A stretch of 64,000 nucleotides of DNA from Tetmemena sp. SeJ-2015. Taxonomy: Eukaryota; Ciliophora; Spirotrichea; Sporadotrichida; Oxytrichidae. The translations under genes were made by a program, and so were the position numbers. Numbering within the stretch: the stretch's first letter is position 1; each line of letters begins with the position of its first letter. Below are positions 35,955-46,184 of the stretch, piece by piece. The notes beneath the pieces were generated by a model. It did not search any database, was not told where the DNA came from, and saw nothing but the letters and a program-made list of their open reading frames with translations. The stretch is taken from assembly GCA_027382625.1 (NCBI GenBank), contig JAJKFJ010022119.1, forward strand, positions 29,222 to 93,221, in the 5' to 3' direction.

Positions 35955-36477
35955 ACACGCTTCAAAGTAAATAATTTCCTCAATATCTATCGCTATTCAC
36001 TTCAACTTCAAAGGTAAGTGCATAGATGCCACTCCAATTAAATATCAAAATCAAAGGCAGCTCAGCCCTGACAAAAAGGTAGAGCGGGCTCTCGAGGGTC
36101 AAGCATCTCTCACACCAGGACTCATTACTCAACTCAAACAGCTGTCCGAAGGGTTCAGACTGCAATTAAGAGAAATAAATAAGCAGATTAATAACTCAAA
36201 TAAACCTTTTCAAATGGGCGTCCATGACAAAATTAGTCCTATCATCAAAACAGAGCGACTAAATGCCAATCGCATTTTCAAACTAAAGAATTAAGAAAAG
36301 ATATCACCATTATGGTAAGGGAATTCCTCTTCAGATATCATTGAATAGAGGGAAGAAAACGAAGAAAGAGGATATACAGATGCAAATCAAACACAGAGTT
36401 CTTACAATCTAATTTAAAATTCTGACAATTTATGCGAAACTTAAAAATAACATAAAAAATTATTTGTAATAAAGTGA
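35955..36477 (+). CDS. unidentified protein, long clean Gln-code frame
   Basis: Open from a TGA near 35952 to TGA 36475-36477, about 174 codons with several TAA/TAG. Contains CIDATPIKYQNQRQLSPDKK, LITQLKQLSEGFRLQLREIN and MGVHDKISPIIKTERLNANR, then an acidic-polar tail (SSSDIIEQREENEERGYTDA). A second plus frame (from ATG 35930) is also open over the same bases but has Ser/Gln-rich shadow-like composition. The balanced charge and helix pattern favour the frame given. No family recognised. Confidence 0.55.
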
Positions 36478-37020
36478 ATCTCATTTATTAATTTAAACAA
36501 ATAGTTTCAGTTATTTTACTTACCCCTTTTTTATAATAAAACTCAAGTCTATATTTCATAATAATCAGTTTATACGTATAAAATAAATCCTATAAAAAAA
36601 ACTTTGACTTCCTTCTCCATATAATTCTTTCATGAAGATGAATTCATAAAATTTTTGAGTTAATAAAGGTAATAAAAGAATTATTAAGCACAGTATTAAT
36701 GATTAACCTCTTAATTAAGTTGATTAGAAGGACAACATAAATTACCTCATCAGATTTCTGAGATTTATTAATCTAAATACTCTTGCCAATTTGCTAACAT
36801 ATTTGACATCGTGAGAGCAATCAGGTTACTGGAGTTATCTAATCCTAGATATTTAAGGTCTGTGTAAATTAAATGGGAGTCTAGATGGGAAGTCGGGGGA
36901 AAAGTCATGCTGTCACAAATCTCACATTTGAGCATAAGTGCTCCCTATTGATCGATTAGACTCTTGACTGGTAGAAGAATATCTCGCTTATTCGAAGGTG
37001 CTAATTCTTTCATATATATA
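36478..37020. other. AT-rich spacer
   Basis: No gene supported. Ends in a (TA)n run at 37012-37023 that abuts the next mobile element. Confidence 0.4.
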
Positions 37021-37650
37021 TATAGGATGAATATGAATAATTGATCGTGGGTAGTCAGAAGCTAATGAATATAGAGTTCAAGGGAAAAGTGATATATATT
37101 ATAATCTTGATAGTTTTAATGCATTATGTTTTTAAATTTAATGGGGTAGCCAGTACCTACCAGATCAGCGTCAAGATTATGAAGGACATCGCCTCAGACT
37201 TAGTTTTAGTTTTTGTGTCTGCGCTTTGAATAGTTGGTGGTTTAGGGTGAGAGTTGACTCCTATTGAATATTATGGTGGGTGGGAGTTTTGCTTGCGCAT
37301 GATGTTAATCTTGTTGTTAATGATTTTCAAAAGTACGCACAAATCCAAGCATTGTTTTGTATCTCTTTGTGCTTTCCTGCGAAGATGGGTCTCTGTTGAT
37401 CAGAAAGGATACTTTTTTTACTGTGGACACTTGCCTCCTTCGAGGTCACTTTCACGTTTTTGAGGTTGAGCTCGTTGTAGATGTTGATGTGGTTGTGGTA
37501 GTTGTCGATGTAGTTGTTGTAGTAGACATTTAAATTAGATTAATTTCAAAATTAAAGCTGAACATATTATGAATCAACCAACAAGGAGGCGAAAACAATG
37601 TATTTATAACAAATAAAAACCAACGATCATCTATTCTTATCCTTCCTATA
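37021..37650 (-). mobile_element. ubiquitin-like element, copy 3
   Basis: Ends are TATAGGATGAATATGAAT at 37021 and the inverted TTATCCTTCCTATA at 37637-37650. The minus strand reads LKNVKVTSKEASVHSKK and then SILSDQQRPIFAGKHKEIQ, which lines up with [20 protein letters not shown] of ubiquitin and the following FAGKQLED. This is the copy in which both the NVK and the FAGK parts are visible. The Thr/Val codon run (near 37470-37530) is short. The plus-strand frames 37041-37463 are shadows. Confidence 0.7.
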
Positions 37651-37818
37651 ATACCAGATAGCATGAAAGTTGGAGAGAGCCAGTATCAAGCGCCTCTTCT
37701 ACTATCCTTATCTTCAGTTTACAATCCCATCGAAGAGTTCTTCTAGAGAAAAAAGAGAATCTACAAGATTAGGTTTGCCTAGATTAATTTCCAAGCTAAT
37801 GATAAGTACCATAAAATG

Positions 37819-38782
37819 AAATAAGTGAAGTGAATCGTGGTTTGTACAAATAAGATCAAGCTTAATTTTAAATATAAAATTGTCATCAAGAAGAACATCA
37901 TCAAAAATAATAACAAAGGTAAGTGGTTATAACTTCTAGTTATTAAAAAGGAAAAGATTATGTTTTAATTAAATTATTAAACCCCATTGCTTAATCATTG
38001 ATCTCTCAAAGGACATCCAATTAAACATTAGAGTTTTAATTATAGCTCTGACAACAATCAATATTAGAATTAAACTATTTTAACGATTAATTATGTCTTG
38101 CAGAAGAAGATGATGATGCAGATGAGGAAGAAGAAAAAGATGGAGTTTGAAAAAAGTGGGAATAATTATAATAATTAAATAACAATAATAACAACAGAAA
38201 CAGCAATAGCAGCAGACTATAAGCTTAGAGTCAGGACACCATATGATTACTGACTATGAGGATACCCCGAGATCTTGCATTGGAGGCAGAGTGCATGCTA
38301 GACCAGTCCACTGAGCACCCAGACTTGGCACCCGAGCCCCTCGAGTGACCGACAGCTCACGCCCTCAGTCGGGAAAGGGGTTTAACCGGGGATTCCTTTT
38401 TCATATGGCGAGTTCTTTCACGGTAAATGGGGATCCTATGTGGGGTAATAAATTTGGGGGGAAACCTCTTAAACGAGTCCCCATATTTGAAATAAATTAA
38501 AAGATAAGCAAATAAAAATATATTAAATATCTCCTAATTATCTAACTTAATCGTCTTCTGCAAGCATATTTAATAGTGATTAGAGCTGTATAATTTTTTG
38601 TCTGATCTCTTTGTTTGAGATTGGAATCTGATTATTCTTTTTTATGCTCATAAGTTCATATTAATATTCATAAACTATATTAGCTAATCAATGATCTCTA
38701 ATAATTACAGCCTTAATCACAACTCTAATTATGAATTGGGTTATCATCTTATTTCTACAATTTATGATTCACTTCACTTATT
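37819..38782. mobile_element. MITE family M, copy B, with nested insertion
   Basis: Inverted ends match copies A and C: AAATAAGTGAAGTGAATCGT at 37819 and its inverse near 38763-38782. The element is about 600 bp longer than its relatives because the tRNA-like composite 38083-38582 has inserted into its interior. Removing it leaves about 464 bp. Confidence 0.8.
38083..38582 (-). mobile_element. tRNA-like SINE-type element, copy 3 (nested)
   Basis: Inverted ends TTATGTCTTGCAGAAGA (38091) and CTTCTGCAAGCATATTTAAT near 38555-38575. The body matches copy 1: the minus strand reads CCCCGGTTAAACCCCTT, GGTGCTCAGTGGACTGGTC and GCATGCACTCTGCCTCCAAT. Most of the 5' third seen in copies 1, 2 and 4 is replaced by unrelated sequence near 38400-38480, so this copy is truncated. 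Its position inside a MITE dates it as the younger insertion. Confidence 0.65.
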
Positions 38783-38984
38783 TTATATTTATCAGTATTG
38801 TCTCTGACTCTTTTTAAAATTTATAGCAGGAAGATATTAAGAAGACCGCTAAACGAACAATAGAGATGATGATAAAGCTAATCGAGAGTGAGTGATTTAT
38901 TAAGAATTAAATTTAATCAAGATTATTTTAAGGGGATGTTTTGTTGCTTATATCAGTGTGTTATAGCAGAAGGCGATCTCATGA

Positions 38985-39890
38985 AAGAGATGCCATGGTC
39001 TGATTGAAAACTGACATCTGATTGATAAATAAACTAGCCTAGACTCCTTTAAACTCTTGGTAGGAGAGCTCTATTTCAAATCGTTTTCGTTTCTTCTGAC
39101 GTTATCGCCCTTGAGATTTAATTTGAGGTGTGAAAGGGCTCTTCCTTTTTTATAATAAAATCGAATTAAATATAAAAATAAGGAAAAACTCCCAAATTAT
39201 TTTTAGCATATATTGACGTATCTCTTTAGCGTTTATGTTTTCTTTTTCAAGCTTGCTCGATTTACGTACTGATGCTAAGTTATGATTAGCTGAAATAGAT
39301 ATTCACACGAAGTTTAGAGAGCACTGAATAAAATCTCCAGACTCAGGATAGTAGTTAGGATATCGCAAGACCTCCTTGTAATCCTTTATCTCCTTTAACA
39401 CAGCCCGCACAAAGAGATTAGGAAAGTTAATAGCATAAAGTCCACGAGATCAACCACTTTATTGAGTTCTTTCTGTTAAAAAAGAAATCACTCAAGAGCC
39501 TCAGACATATCTTCTTGGCAAGTTTTTGCCTTCTAAATTTTAATAAGTTGCGCATACTTATATGAGTATTTGATATATTAGTATAGATCATCTTTGAATT
39601 TTCCCTCTAGCTACTTGGATTGCATGAGCTGTGCCTTGCTTACACTGTACTTCTGTCTTTGCTTGAGTTCATCTGGTTAGTGTCAATAAGTTTTTTAAAT
39701 AGCTTACTTAAGTTGAGTTTTCTTCTTATCATATTTAGTGACTGATATAGAAGAGCTTAATTGATTACCTTAGACTGAAGTTTATGAGGGAAAAACAAAA
39801 AATATTTATAGCCGAACTTAGAGTAATCCTTGTCTTATATACGCTTGCTCTATGCTAGTCTATATGCTCACTCGATTTCCTTGAGTGTTC
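38985..39890 (-). CDS. unidentified minus-strand gene
   Basis: Gln-code pieces in order: VTKYDKKKTQLKQAIQKTY near 39735, ELKQRQKYSVSKAQLMQSKQ near 39660 and YKYAQLIKIQKAKTCQEDMS near 39540, then after a shift FPNLFVRAVLKEIKDYKEVL, PNYYPESGDFIQCSLNF near 39350, KLEKENINAKEIRQYMLKI near 39220, and RFEIELSYQEFKGVQASLFI to a TGA near 38990. Charged, helical, soluble-protein composition; no family recognised. Shifts near 39480 and two or three TGAs. A second frame over 39480-38910 is also open without any TGA. Confidence 0.5.
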
Positions 39891-39935
39891 ATACATTTTA
39901 ACTTTTCAAGAAAGTCAGGACCAAGTCTACTTCGA

Positions 39936-40543
39936 TATAGGGTGAATATGAATTCATGATAGAGGGTAAGCAAAACCTAATCAAGATAGAGAACAGGAGA
40001 AAGGTGATATATATTAAGTTAGAGATAGTTTAAAAGCATTATGTTTTTAAATTAATTAGGGAGTCAGCTCCAGCTAAAGAACATCTATAGTTTCCATTTA
40101 TTACTCCAGCAGTATCTTTTTCAGTTTTAGTGTCTGCACTTTGAGTAGTTGTTTTAGTAGGGTGAGGGTAGACTCCTTTTGGATGTTGTAGTTAGAGAGG
40201 GTTCTGCTTGTCCTTGTTGAAGATCTTGTTCTGGATGATGTTTAAAAGTACGCAAGTGCAATAATACTTTTGTATTTCTTTGCGGTTGCCTGTATAGATG
40301 AGTCTCTGTAGATCGGGAGGGATGCTCTCGTTACTCTAGGTGCTTGCGTCCTCAGTGTCACCGTCAAGTTTAAGATGTAGTAGTGGTTGTTGACAGTTGA
40401 TGTAGTTGTTCAGGTAGGCATATAAACTAAAAAAAACTCTATATTTAAAGCGTGATATAATATGAATCACAGAACAAGGAGATAAATTCAATGTATTTCT
40501 AACTTAAATCAATCCGCGATCATATATTCATATTCACCCTATA
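39936..40543 (-). mobile_element. ubiquitin-like element, copy 4
   Basis: Ends are TATAGGGTGAATATGAATTC at 39936 and the inverted ATATTCATATTCACCCTATA at 40524-40543, the clearest terminal pair of the family. The minus strand carries KLDGDTEDASTQSNESIPPD continuing LQRLIYTGNRKEIQKYY. About 25 codons later, in a second frame, comes TLSNYNIQKESTLTLLKQLL. The ubiquitin counterparts are [16 protein letters not shown] and TLSDYNIQKESTLHLVL, so both halves of the ubiquitin C-terminal region are recognisable, separated by an insert. Strong evidence that the element carries a ubiquitin-derived sequence. Confidence 0.8.
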
Positions 40544-40559
40544 TTAATAAGTATACTTA

Positions 40560-40830
40560 AGCTTACGTCTGTGAAATTTAATATTCGCTCTCTTGATATT
40601 GTCCAGTGAAGATGCTGAGCAGACATGCAGCACTACTAGAGATAATAACATTTCTTAAAAATAGAAGAAAAGGGTACTAAAATTTTGGAGAGTGATTCGA
40701 ATTTTGATATACAACAAGACGATATAAATCAACTCGATGATGCGCTTGCGTCCTTCAATCATGCTAAATTCTTAAACAAAATATTAAAGCAAAGAGGGCT
40801 CAAGACGCATTTTAATTTCACTTAGAAGTG
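40560..40830 (+). CDS. acidic protein segment
   Basis: A Gln-code frame from about 40675 reads ESDSNFDIQQDDINQLDDAL and ASFNHAKFLNKILKQRGLKT, ending at a TGA near 40830. Soluble, acidic then basic. No family recognised. Probably the first visible piece of the plus-strand locus 40560-42801. Confidence 0.45.
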
Positions 40831-40849
40831 AAGATGCTTACAATTAGCT

Positions 40850-41146
40850 GAAGCAGCATGGGAACTACAGATTCTAAATATACTATATTCAATAAGAGCA
40901 ACTTAAAAGTAGATACTTTCTCAGATTGCATCTTACGATCCATAACATTTAAAAGCTTGTCTATGCAGGATAAATTTCTCTTGTAAACTATAACTCCTTC
41001 ATTCATTATTTATAGATATGTTATTAGCTATTCCCTAAATATAAAACTTCTAAATGAGACTACAAAATATAGGCGAATCCTTAATAATGAGGAGTCTAAT
41101 CTTAAATAAGTTCACTCCCCTAGATCTTGCAGTCATAAAGCAATTT
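40850..41146 (+). CDS. unidentified segment interrupted by palindrome
   Basis: A Gln-code frame from ATG 40857 runs about 100 codons to the palindrome: MGTTDSKYTIFNKSNLKVDT, LRSITFKSLSMQDKFL, LLNETTKYRRILNNEESNLK. It runs into the foldback element at 41147 without a stop. The opposite-strand frame 41006-40818 competes for part of it. Confidence 0.42.
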
Positions 41147-41757
41147 TATACCTAGTAATCTAAAGAAAAATAATTGTTAAATACAAGATCTTCTTCTGCT
41201 CTCATCTTTCTTATTCTTATTTAAACCAATATTATTTGTTAATTTTTAAAAAGAATGCTTGCTGCTGAAGCTCTCCTCCATCTGCAAAAAAACGTAGTTT
41301 GCTCAAGCTAGCACGGGAGCTCGACCCAGCCAGTCTGACCTTCACGACATCTGCCACGCAAGAAACACTCAGCCAGCCACCGTGGCCGACCTCAACTAAG
41401 TCGGCTGCTCGACCCTCTCACTGATCTTGAGTGAGGTCGCTCGGACTTTTCGAGGGTGAGAGCTAAAGATGGTCGATGTAGTCCGCAGCGCCAGCCCCCG
41501 CCGGCTGAGTTGAGGTCGGCCACGGTGGCTGGCTGAGTGCCTCTTGCGTGGCAGATATCGTGGAGTCAGACTGGCTGGGTCGAGCTACCCCGTGCTAGGT
41601 TGAGACACTGCTTTTTTTTGCAGATGGAGAAGGAGAGCGTGAGCAGCCATTCTTTTTAAAAATTAACGAAATATATGGTTTAAATAAGAAGAAGAAAGAT
41701 GAGAGCATAAGAAGAGCTTGTATTTAACAAATATTTTCATTTAGATTCCTAGGTATA
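41147..41757. mobile_element. GC-rich giant palindrome (foldback element)
   Basis: Left arm 41147-41407 and right arm about 41498-41757 are near-complete inverses over ~260 bases. Shared blocks are TATACCTAG at the tips, CTCATCTTTCTT, TTTAAAAAGAATG, CCATCTGCAAAAAAA, GAGCTCGACCCAGCCAGTCT and CAGCCAGCCACCGTGGCCGA. The inner ~100 bases also have internal pairing. The core is GC- and CpG-rich, unlike everything around it. No gene is visible. A single-stranded copy would form a hairpin over 250 bp long. Compatible with a foldback transposon or a recently captured foreign segment. Confidence 0.9.
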
Positions 41758-42801
41758 TCTATCTATTCTCATACAACGGCTCCACTGGAGAGGGAAATTA
41801 GAGTTTTTCAGATTAGTTGAAGACCTTTTTTGACACTCCAAGAATCAAAATAGTGCTAGAAACATCTTACAGTGAGAAGACTTCAGAAATTCTGATTCTC
41901 TGGACGGTAAAAATTCTTGGATAAATAGGAATAACTGCATGCGCGAAGTGATGAGATACGGTATACTTAATAGTACTCGTCTAATTTTATACTGATGAGA
42001 AGTAATTTCAACCTCATATTAGCAGAATTCTTGAAAATCAAATCAAGCTAGGTAGCTTTAGTTAATGTGCTGAAAAATCTAGTTCAGAATATTTCGGTTA
42101 TGCGCAACGAGAATATTTCACACTGCTTTATCAAGCCATAAACTGTCTAAATAGTCTTAGGTTATACACCTGTAGTGCTCTCATCTCATTCTAATATTCA
42201 TGGATTTCTGATAATGTATCTGTTGATGGAGGTATCCTCGAAGCGTGTGTCTTCTCGACAAGGACCGAAAAATTGTTTTCAATTTTGATAAATTTCAAGA
42301 TTTTTTATTTAACATGCTTGATCGTGACATCTTGTTTTATGAGCAAATCATTGCATCTAATTGAAGCTCGCCAAAAAATAAGCTATAACGAATGAAACTT
42401 AATAAAAATTGGTAAATTAGGATTAGAAAGACTTTTTAAAAAGACTAACTCATTCATTAAAATAGTTTAAGGTGATATATTATATCAATTCTTTTATTAA
42501 ATTTATTAAGTCAAAATTTTAATGATTATTTTTCTGCTTACTCAGGCACTAAATTTACCTCACATTCTATATAGAGTATTCATATTATCTAAGTTAAGAA
42601 TTACCCCATATTCTTGGAGAATGTAGACAAGTCAATCCTGGTTGGAAGTCCGCTGATTGGTTTACTTTTATTGAGTCGTCACTTAACTATCTCTTGCTAG
42701 AAAACCTGAAGATAAAGTTTGCTCTAAATCCTTATCCCTTTGATATATAATTCTGCATTGAGGACTTGGAAGTGAATTTGATATTAAATGCTCAGTTCTG
42801 A
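41758..42801 (+). CDS. unidentified plus-strand gene after the palindrome
   Basis: Pieces: RLHWRGKLEFFRLVEDLF from 41775, DGKNSWINRNNCMREVMRYG to about 41988, then a clean 133-codon frame 41988-42389 (TDEKQFQPHISRILENQIKL, EYFGYAQREYFTLLYQAINC, DGGILEACVFSTRTEKLFSI, IEARQKISYNE). A last piece, 42643-42801, reads WKSADWFTFIESSLNYLLLE and IEDLEVNLILNAQF before a TGA. The 250 bp AT-rich gap 42390-42642 looks like an IES. Possibly one gene with 40560-41146. No family recognised. Confidence 0.5.
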
Positions 42802-42858
42802 ATTTAACTATAGACAGAAAGGCTTCGAGCTTTTAAGAATAGGTCTAGTACTATAGAG

Positions 42859-43229
42859 AAATAAGTGAAGTTAATCGTGGGATAAAAGAATAGCATGAAA
42901 GTCCAATTCTTTATTTGAGATGTGATTAAGGCTATAATGATTAGAGATAATTGATTGGCTAATATAGTTTAATTATAACATTGATTGGTGTTTAATATAA
43001 TTATCAGAGATATAATTAAAACTCTAATGTCTAATTGAATGTTCCTTTAGAGATCAGTGACCAATTGGGTGAAATAATTTAATTAAAACCTTATCTTTTC
43101 CTATTTAATAATAAAAATATATCATACCCTTCTTTTCTTCTCAAACTTTATAACATTCTCATTGACTCTTACCTCTTGCTTAAAGACAAATAAATTCTTA
43201 TTCTTATAACCGATTCACTTCACTAATTT
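42859..43229. mobile_element. MITE family M, copy C
   Basis: A 371 bp element with inverted ends: AAATAAGTGAAGTTAATCGT at 42859, and GATTCACTTCACTAATTTC ending 43229. Interior shares ATTGATTGGTGTTTAATATA with copy A and the inverse of the left interior of copy B (ATTAAAACTCTAATGTCTAA). Non-coding. Confidence 0.85.
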
Positions 43230-43499
43230 CTCTTTACTTACTTTTACTATATCATAAAAATTAATAAAGAGTTTAATTCTTAAATCAATATTAAGAAAGC
43301 AATAAATTTAAGCTCTTAGTTAAATTAGAATTAAATTAGGCTTGGATTTTAGAGAATAATTTCTAATTTTATAATAGTTGAAATGAGAATGGGAAATATA
43401 ATAGTCGAATATATTCAAATTAATCTAGTTTAGAGCAAATATTATATTTTACTATATCCCTGATTGTTAAAATAATAAAGAGCTGCCATTAATAAAGTC

Positions 43500-43915
43500 T
43501 GATCAAGAGATTTTAGCCTTCTCTTGAAGACTAATTAGGATAAGATAGCTGTTCTCCTTCTTCAATAGAATCCATTAAACATTCAGCTAGAGATCAATTA
43601 CAGAACTACGTTGACGAGCTTACTTCTACATTAGCTAAAGTCTCGTCACTCTATGATAAAATGAACATAGAATAAATAATCAGCATCCTAAAAGACCTAC
43701 CTTTTTTTCTTAAGCATTAACCCATTCAGTTTTTTGCTCAGTAGCCATAATATTTTTGATGAGGGCTACTCCATGTCGTAATTGGTTCCTCCTGCTCTAC
43801 GTCAATGTACAGAATTTGCCTCCCTATAGGATTATGACAGCTCTTTCTGATGCAGAATTTTTAACTTATTTCAATAGAAAGTTCAAAATTCTTATAGTTC
43901 ATGATAGAGAGTAAT
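43500..43915 (+). CDS. unidentified plus-strand gene segment
   Basis: A Gln-code frame gives KHSARDQLQNYVDELTSTLA, KVSSLYDKMNIEQIISILKD and LPFFLKHQPIQFFAQQ to a TGA near 43755. After a shift it continues DEGYSMSQLVPPALRQCTEF and ASLQDYDSS to about 43850. Helical and soluble. It may be the upstream part of the plus-strand locus continuing from 44293. Confidence 0.5.
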
Positions 43916-44292
43916 TTTAATGACTACACATATAATTATTTTTAAATTCTAATTATATTTATTTAAATTTCTTTAATAAAACAAAGCTAATCTCTAACTA
44001 TTGATCTTTGCTCTCGTAGTTGCTCGGTAACTTTGGTAGAAGTCTTCTGTTCACCGAGCTTTCACTGGTGATCATTGCTTTGAGGCTAGAATCCTTATCT
44101 GTGCCATTGGGAAAAAGAATTTGCTGATTGTTTTCCCCTGATCTTTGCATGATTTGTTTTCATAGCTCCATCGATTACTTCTCATTTTAAATTTATCTCT
44201 CCTTTAGATCGCGGGCTTCAAGAAGTCTCATTAATTTCAAAGTTGGCTTTCCTCTGTTGCAACGCTTAGTAGATTCACTTTTAGTTTGTGAT

Positions 44293-45261
44293 ATGACCCT
44301 GGAAGACCATCAAGAAGCGTAGGAGAGATATCGACTGTACGGTGCACTCCATCTTTGATTGGCTTTCGCGGCACCACATATAATCTTTTTCATAGGAGAG
44401 GATGCTAATGATCCAACGTTGGTCAGAAAGATGCGACTTGTAGACACCAAGGTTCTTGCTCATTTTATTTGCCTGAGCCATAAATTTGGCAAGAATATCT
44501 TGAGAGTAAGTGTTCTTAGACAAGGTAGGAATCTAATCTCTTAATAGAAGAGACACTATAATAGGTGCTCTACTGAAGACTTGGAATCCATCATTTGGCG
44601 AATATAAATTTATATATAGAAGTGATTTTCCTTTACCAAAAATCATTAACTATTAGAAGATTGTTTACCGCTGGATTTTTGCCATTCGGGTTTAATATTG
44701 GATTAAACTAAATAAGAGGCCTTCTCTACTACGATTTAAATCTGAATGAGCTAATGAAGCATTTAATCTCCTCAGATATAGCAACCAGCTAGCCCAGTTT
44801 AAGTATCTAGCCATCCAAGTCTTTACTTGCAAAAATGCGGTCAGCTTCGTCTAAAAGACACCTTATTTTATAGCTCCCAACCAGATAAATGCTTTCAGCT
44901 GCAAAAGTACATAAAACTTAATTGCATGGCAAAGAGTTTTTGCAGATATAATAAAGCAGAATTCAAAATAAATCTTTGGTAAGGAGTTGTTAATGGTAAA
45001 TGAAAATGCTAGAACTATTAAAATTTATAAACACATATAAATCTTTTCGAGCAGTCCTTCTTTATTGCTGAGACTTATAGATGTAAGTATAATAGAAACT
45101 CAAGGGAATTGTAAGTCAACTCAAATATTATTCAGACATGTACTGGCTTGAGGAATTCTTGGAACAAATACAAAGTCATTAATCTACTATAAAGAAAAGT
45201 GATCCAGGGATTCATCTGTTCAGACTACTAAGCATCAATAGCCTCTTTAATCAAAGACTGA
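44293..45261 (+). CDS. unidentified plus-strand gene segments
   Basis: First piece, from ATG 44293: EDHQEAQERYRLYGALHL, then HIIFFIGEDANDPTLVRKMR and CLSHKFGKNILRVSVLRQGR to a TGA near 44625. Second piece, about 44656-45080, is open for 140 codons with about 11 TAA/TAG: RRLFTAGFLPFGFNIGLNQI, LMKHLISSDIATSQ, KSFRAVLLYC. Third piece: VINLLQRKVIQGFICSDYQA to a TGA at about 45260. Immediately followed by the long frame at 45262, so probably one gene. The minus frame 44523-44281 overlaps the first piece. Confidence 0.5.
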
Positions 45262-46119
45262 TCCCAAGCTTCGCATTGTGTCATCTGCCCCCAGGCTCCA
45301 GTAAGACATGAATTTTGGCGTTACTGTCTCTTTCGTTGGTGGAGCTCAAGAAAAGAGTACTCATAGTAACACCAAGTGGACTGCTTCGACTTCAAACTTC
45401 CAATAAGATAAGAATTATAAAATTTGGCAAAAAAATAATCTAAATTTAGAAATTCTATCAGAACTAATTTTAGAGCGAAAATTATACACAAATATGGTGA
45501 GGTAGCAAACACTCATGGTATTTAAGAGATGATTGGTATGATGAGTTAGAGAAAATATAATGATATCAAGTCTTTCTTATTTTTGCAGCGAGCTTCAGGT
45601 CTCTAGAGCTTTTAGTAGACAAGCTTATTTCAGTCGCTCTTAAGTCAAAGAATGAATGTACAGCGGGAGTGCCTTAAATTAATTGGGGTCCTTCAGGCAT
45701 TTCAAGCAGATGAGGAACTATTAAAGATGCTAATAGCAAAAGTTATGAAAAAATATAAGAGATACCCTATAGTTTTAGTTTCAAGGCTTGAATTTGCTGA
45801 TCATTTCATAAGCATGCTTGTTCAGCATAACCTTCGTGTACAGAAGAGAGACTCGTCAGAAGACCTCAGAGTACTGCGAGAAGGGAAACTAGAGTGTTGG
45901 TCGTAGATGAGATAGAGGGAATGGAAATCGACATAAATTTAAGAAGGACAATTTAGTGCTTATAGCTAGCTTGACAGAGTAGTTCAATTCATGGATTTAG
46001 TTGATTGGAAGAAGAAGCTCACAAAATTTGATGCCAATATTTCCATATCTTATGTGAGAAGTGCCGAGTCTTATCTCTACTTAATTAACAGACTAAAGAG
46101 AAACCAATTCAATTTATGA
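45262..46119 (+). CDS. longest clean Gln-code frame; weakly helicase-C-like
   Basis: About 285 codons without TGA, using TAA/TAG about 20 times, ending at TGA 46117-46119. Starts SQASHCVICPQAPVRHEFW, a possible zinc site, continues DFKLPIRQELQNLAKKQSKF, MNVQRECLKLIGVLQAFQAD, then YPIVLVSRLEFADHFISMLV and HNLRVQKRDSSEDL. A neighbouring frame at 45885-45955 gives RVLVVDEIEGMEIDINLRRT. The last two resemble motifs IV and V of superfamily 2 helicase C domains (VSR...ADxFxxxL; VLVxDxxxxGxDI), which would need a +1 shift near 45890. The coding call is strong; the helicase call is tentative. Confidence 0.6.
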
Positions 46120-46184
46120 AGATGCGAAAGAAGTTTCAACATTACTCTAGGCGAAAAAGAAAAAAAGCACTCATCAAGGTCTTA

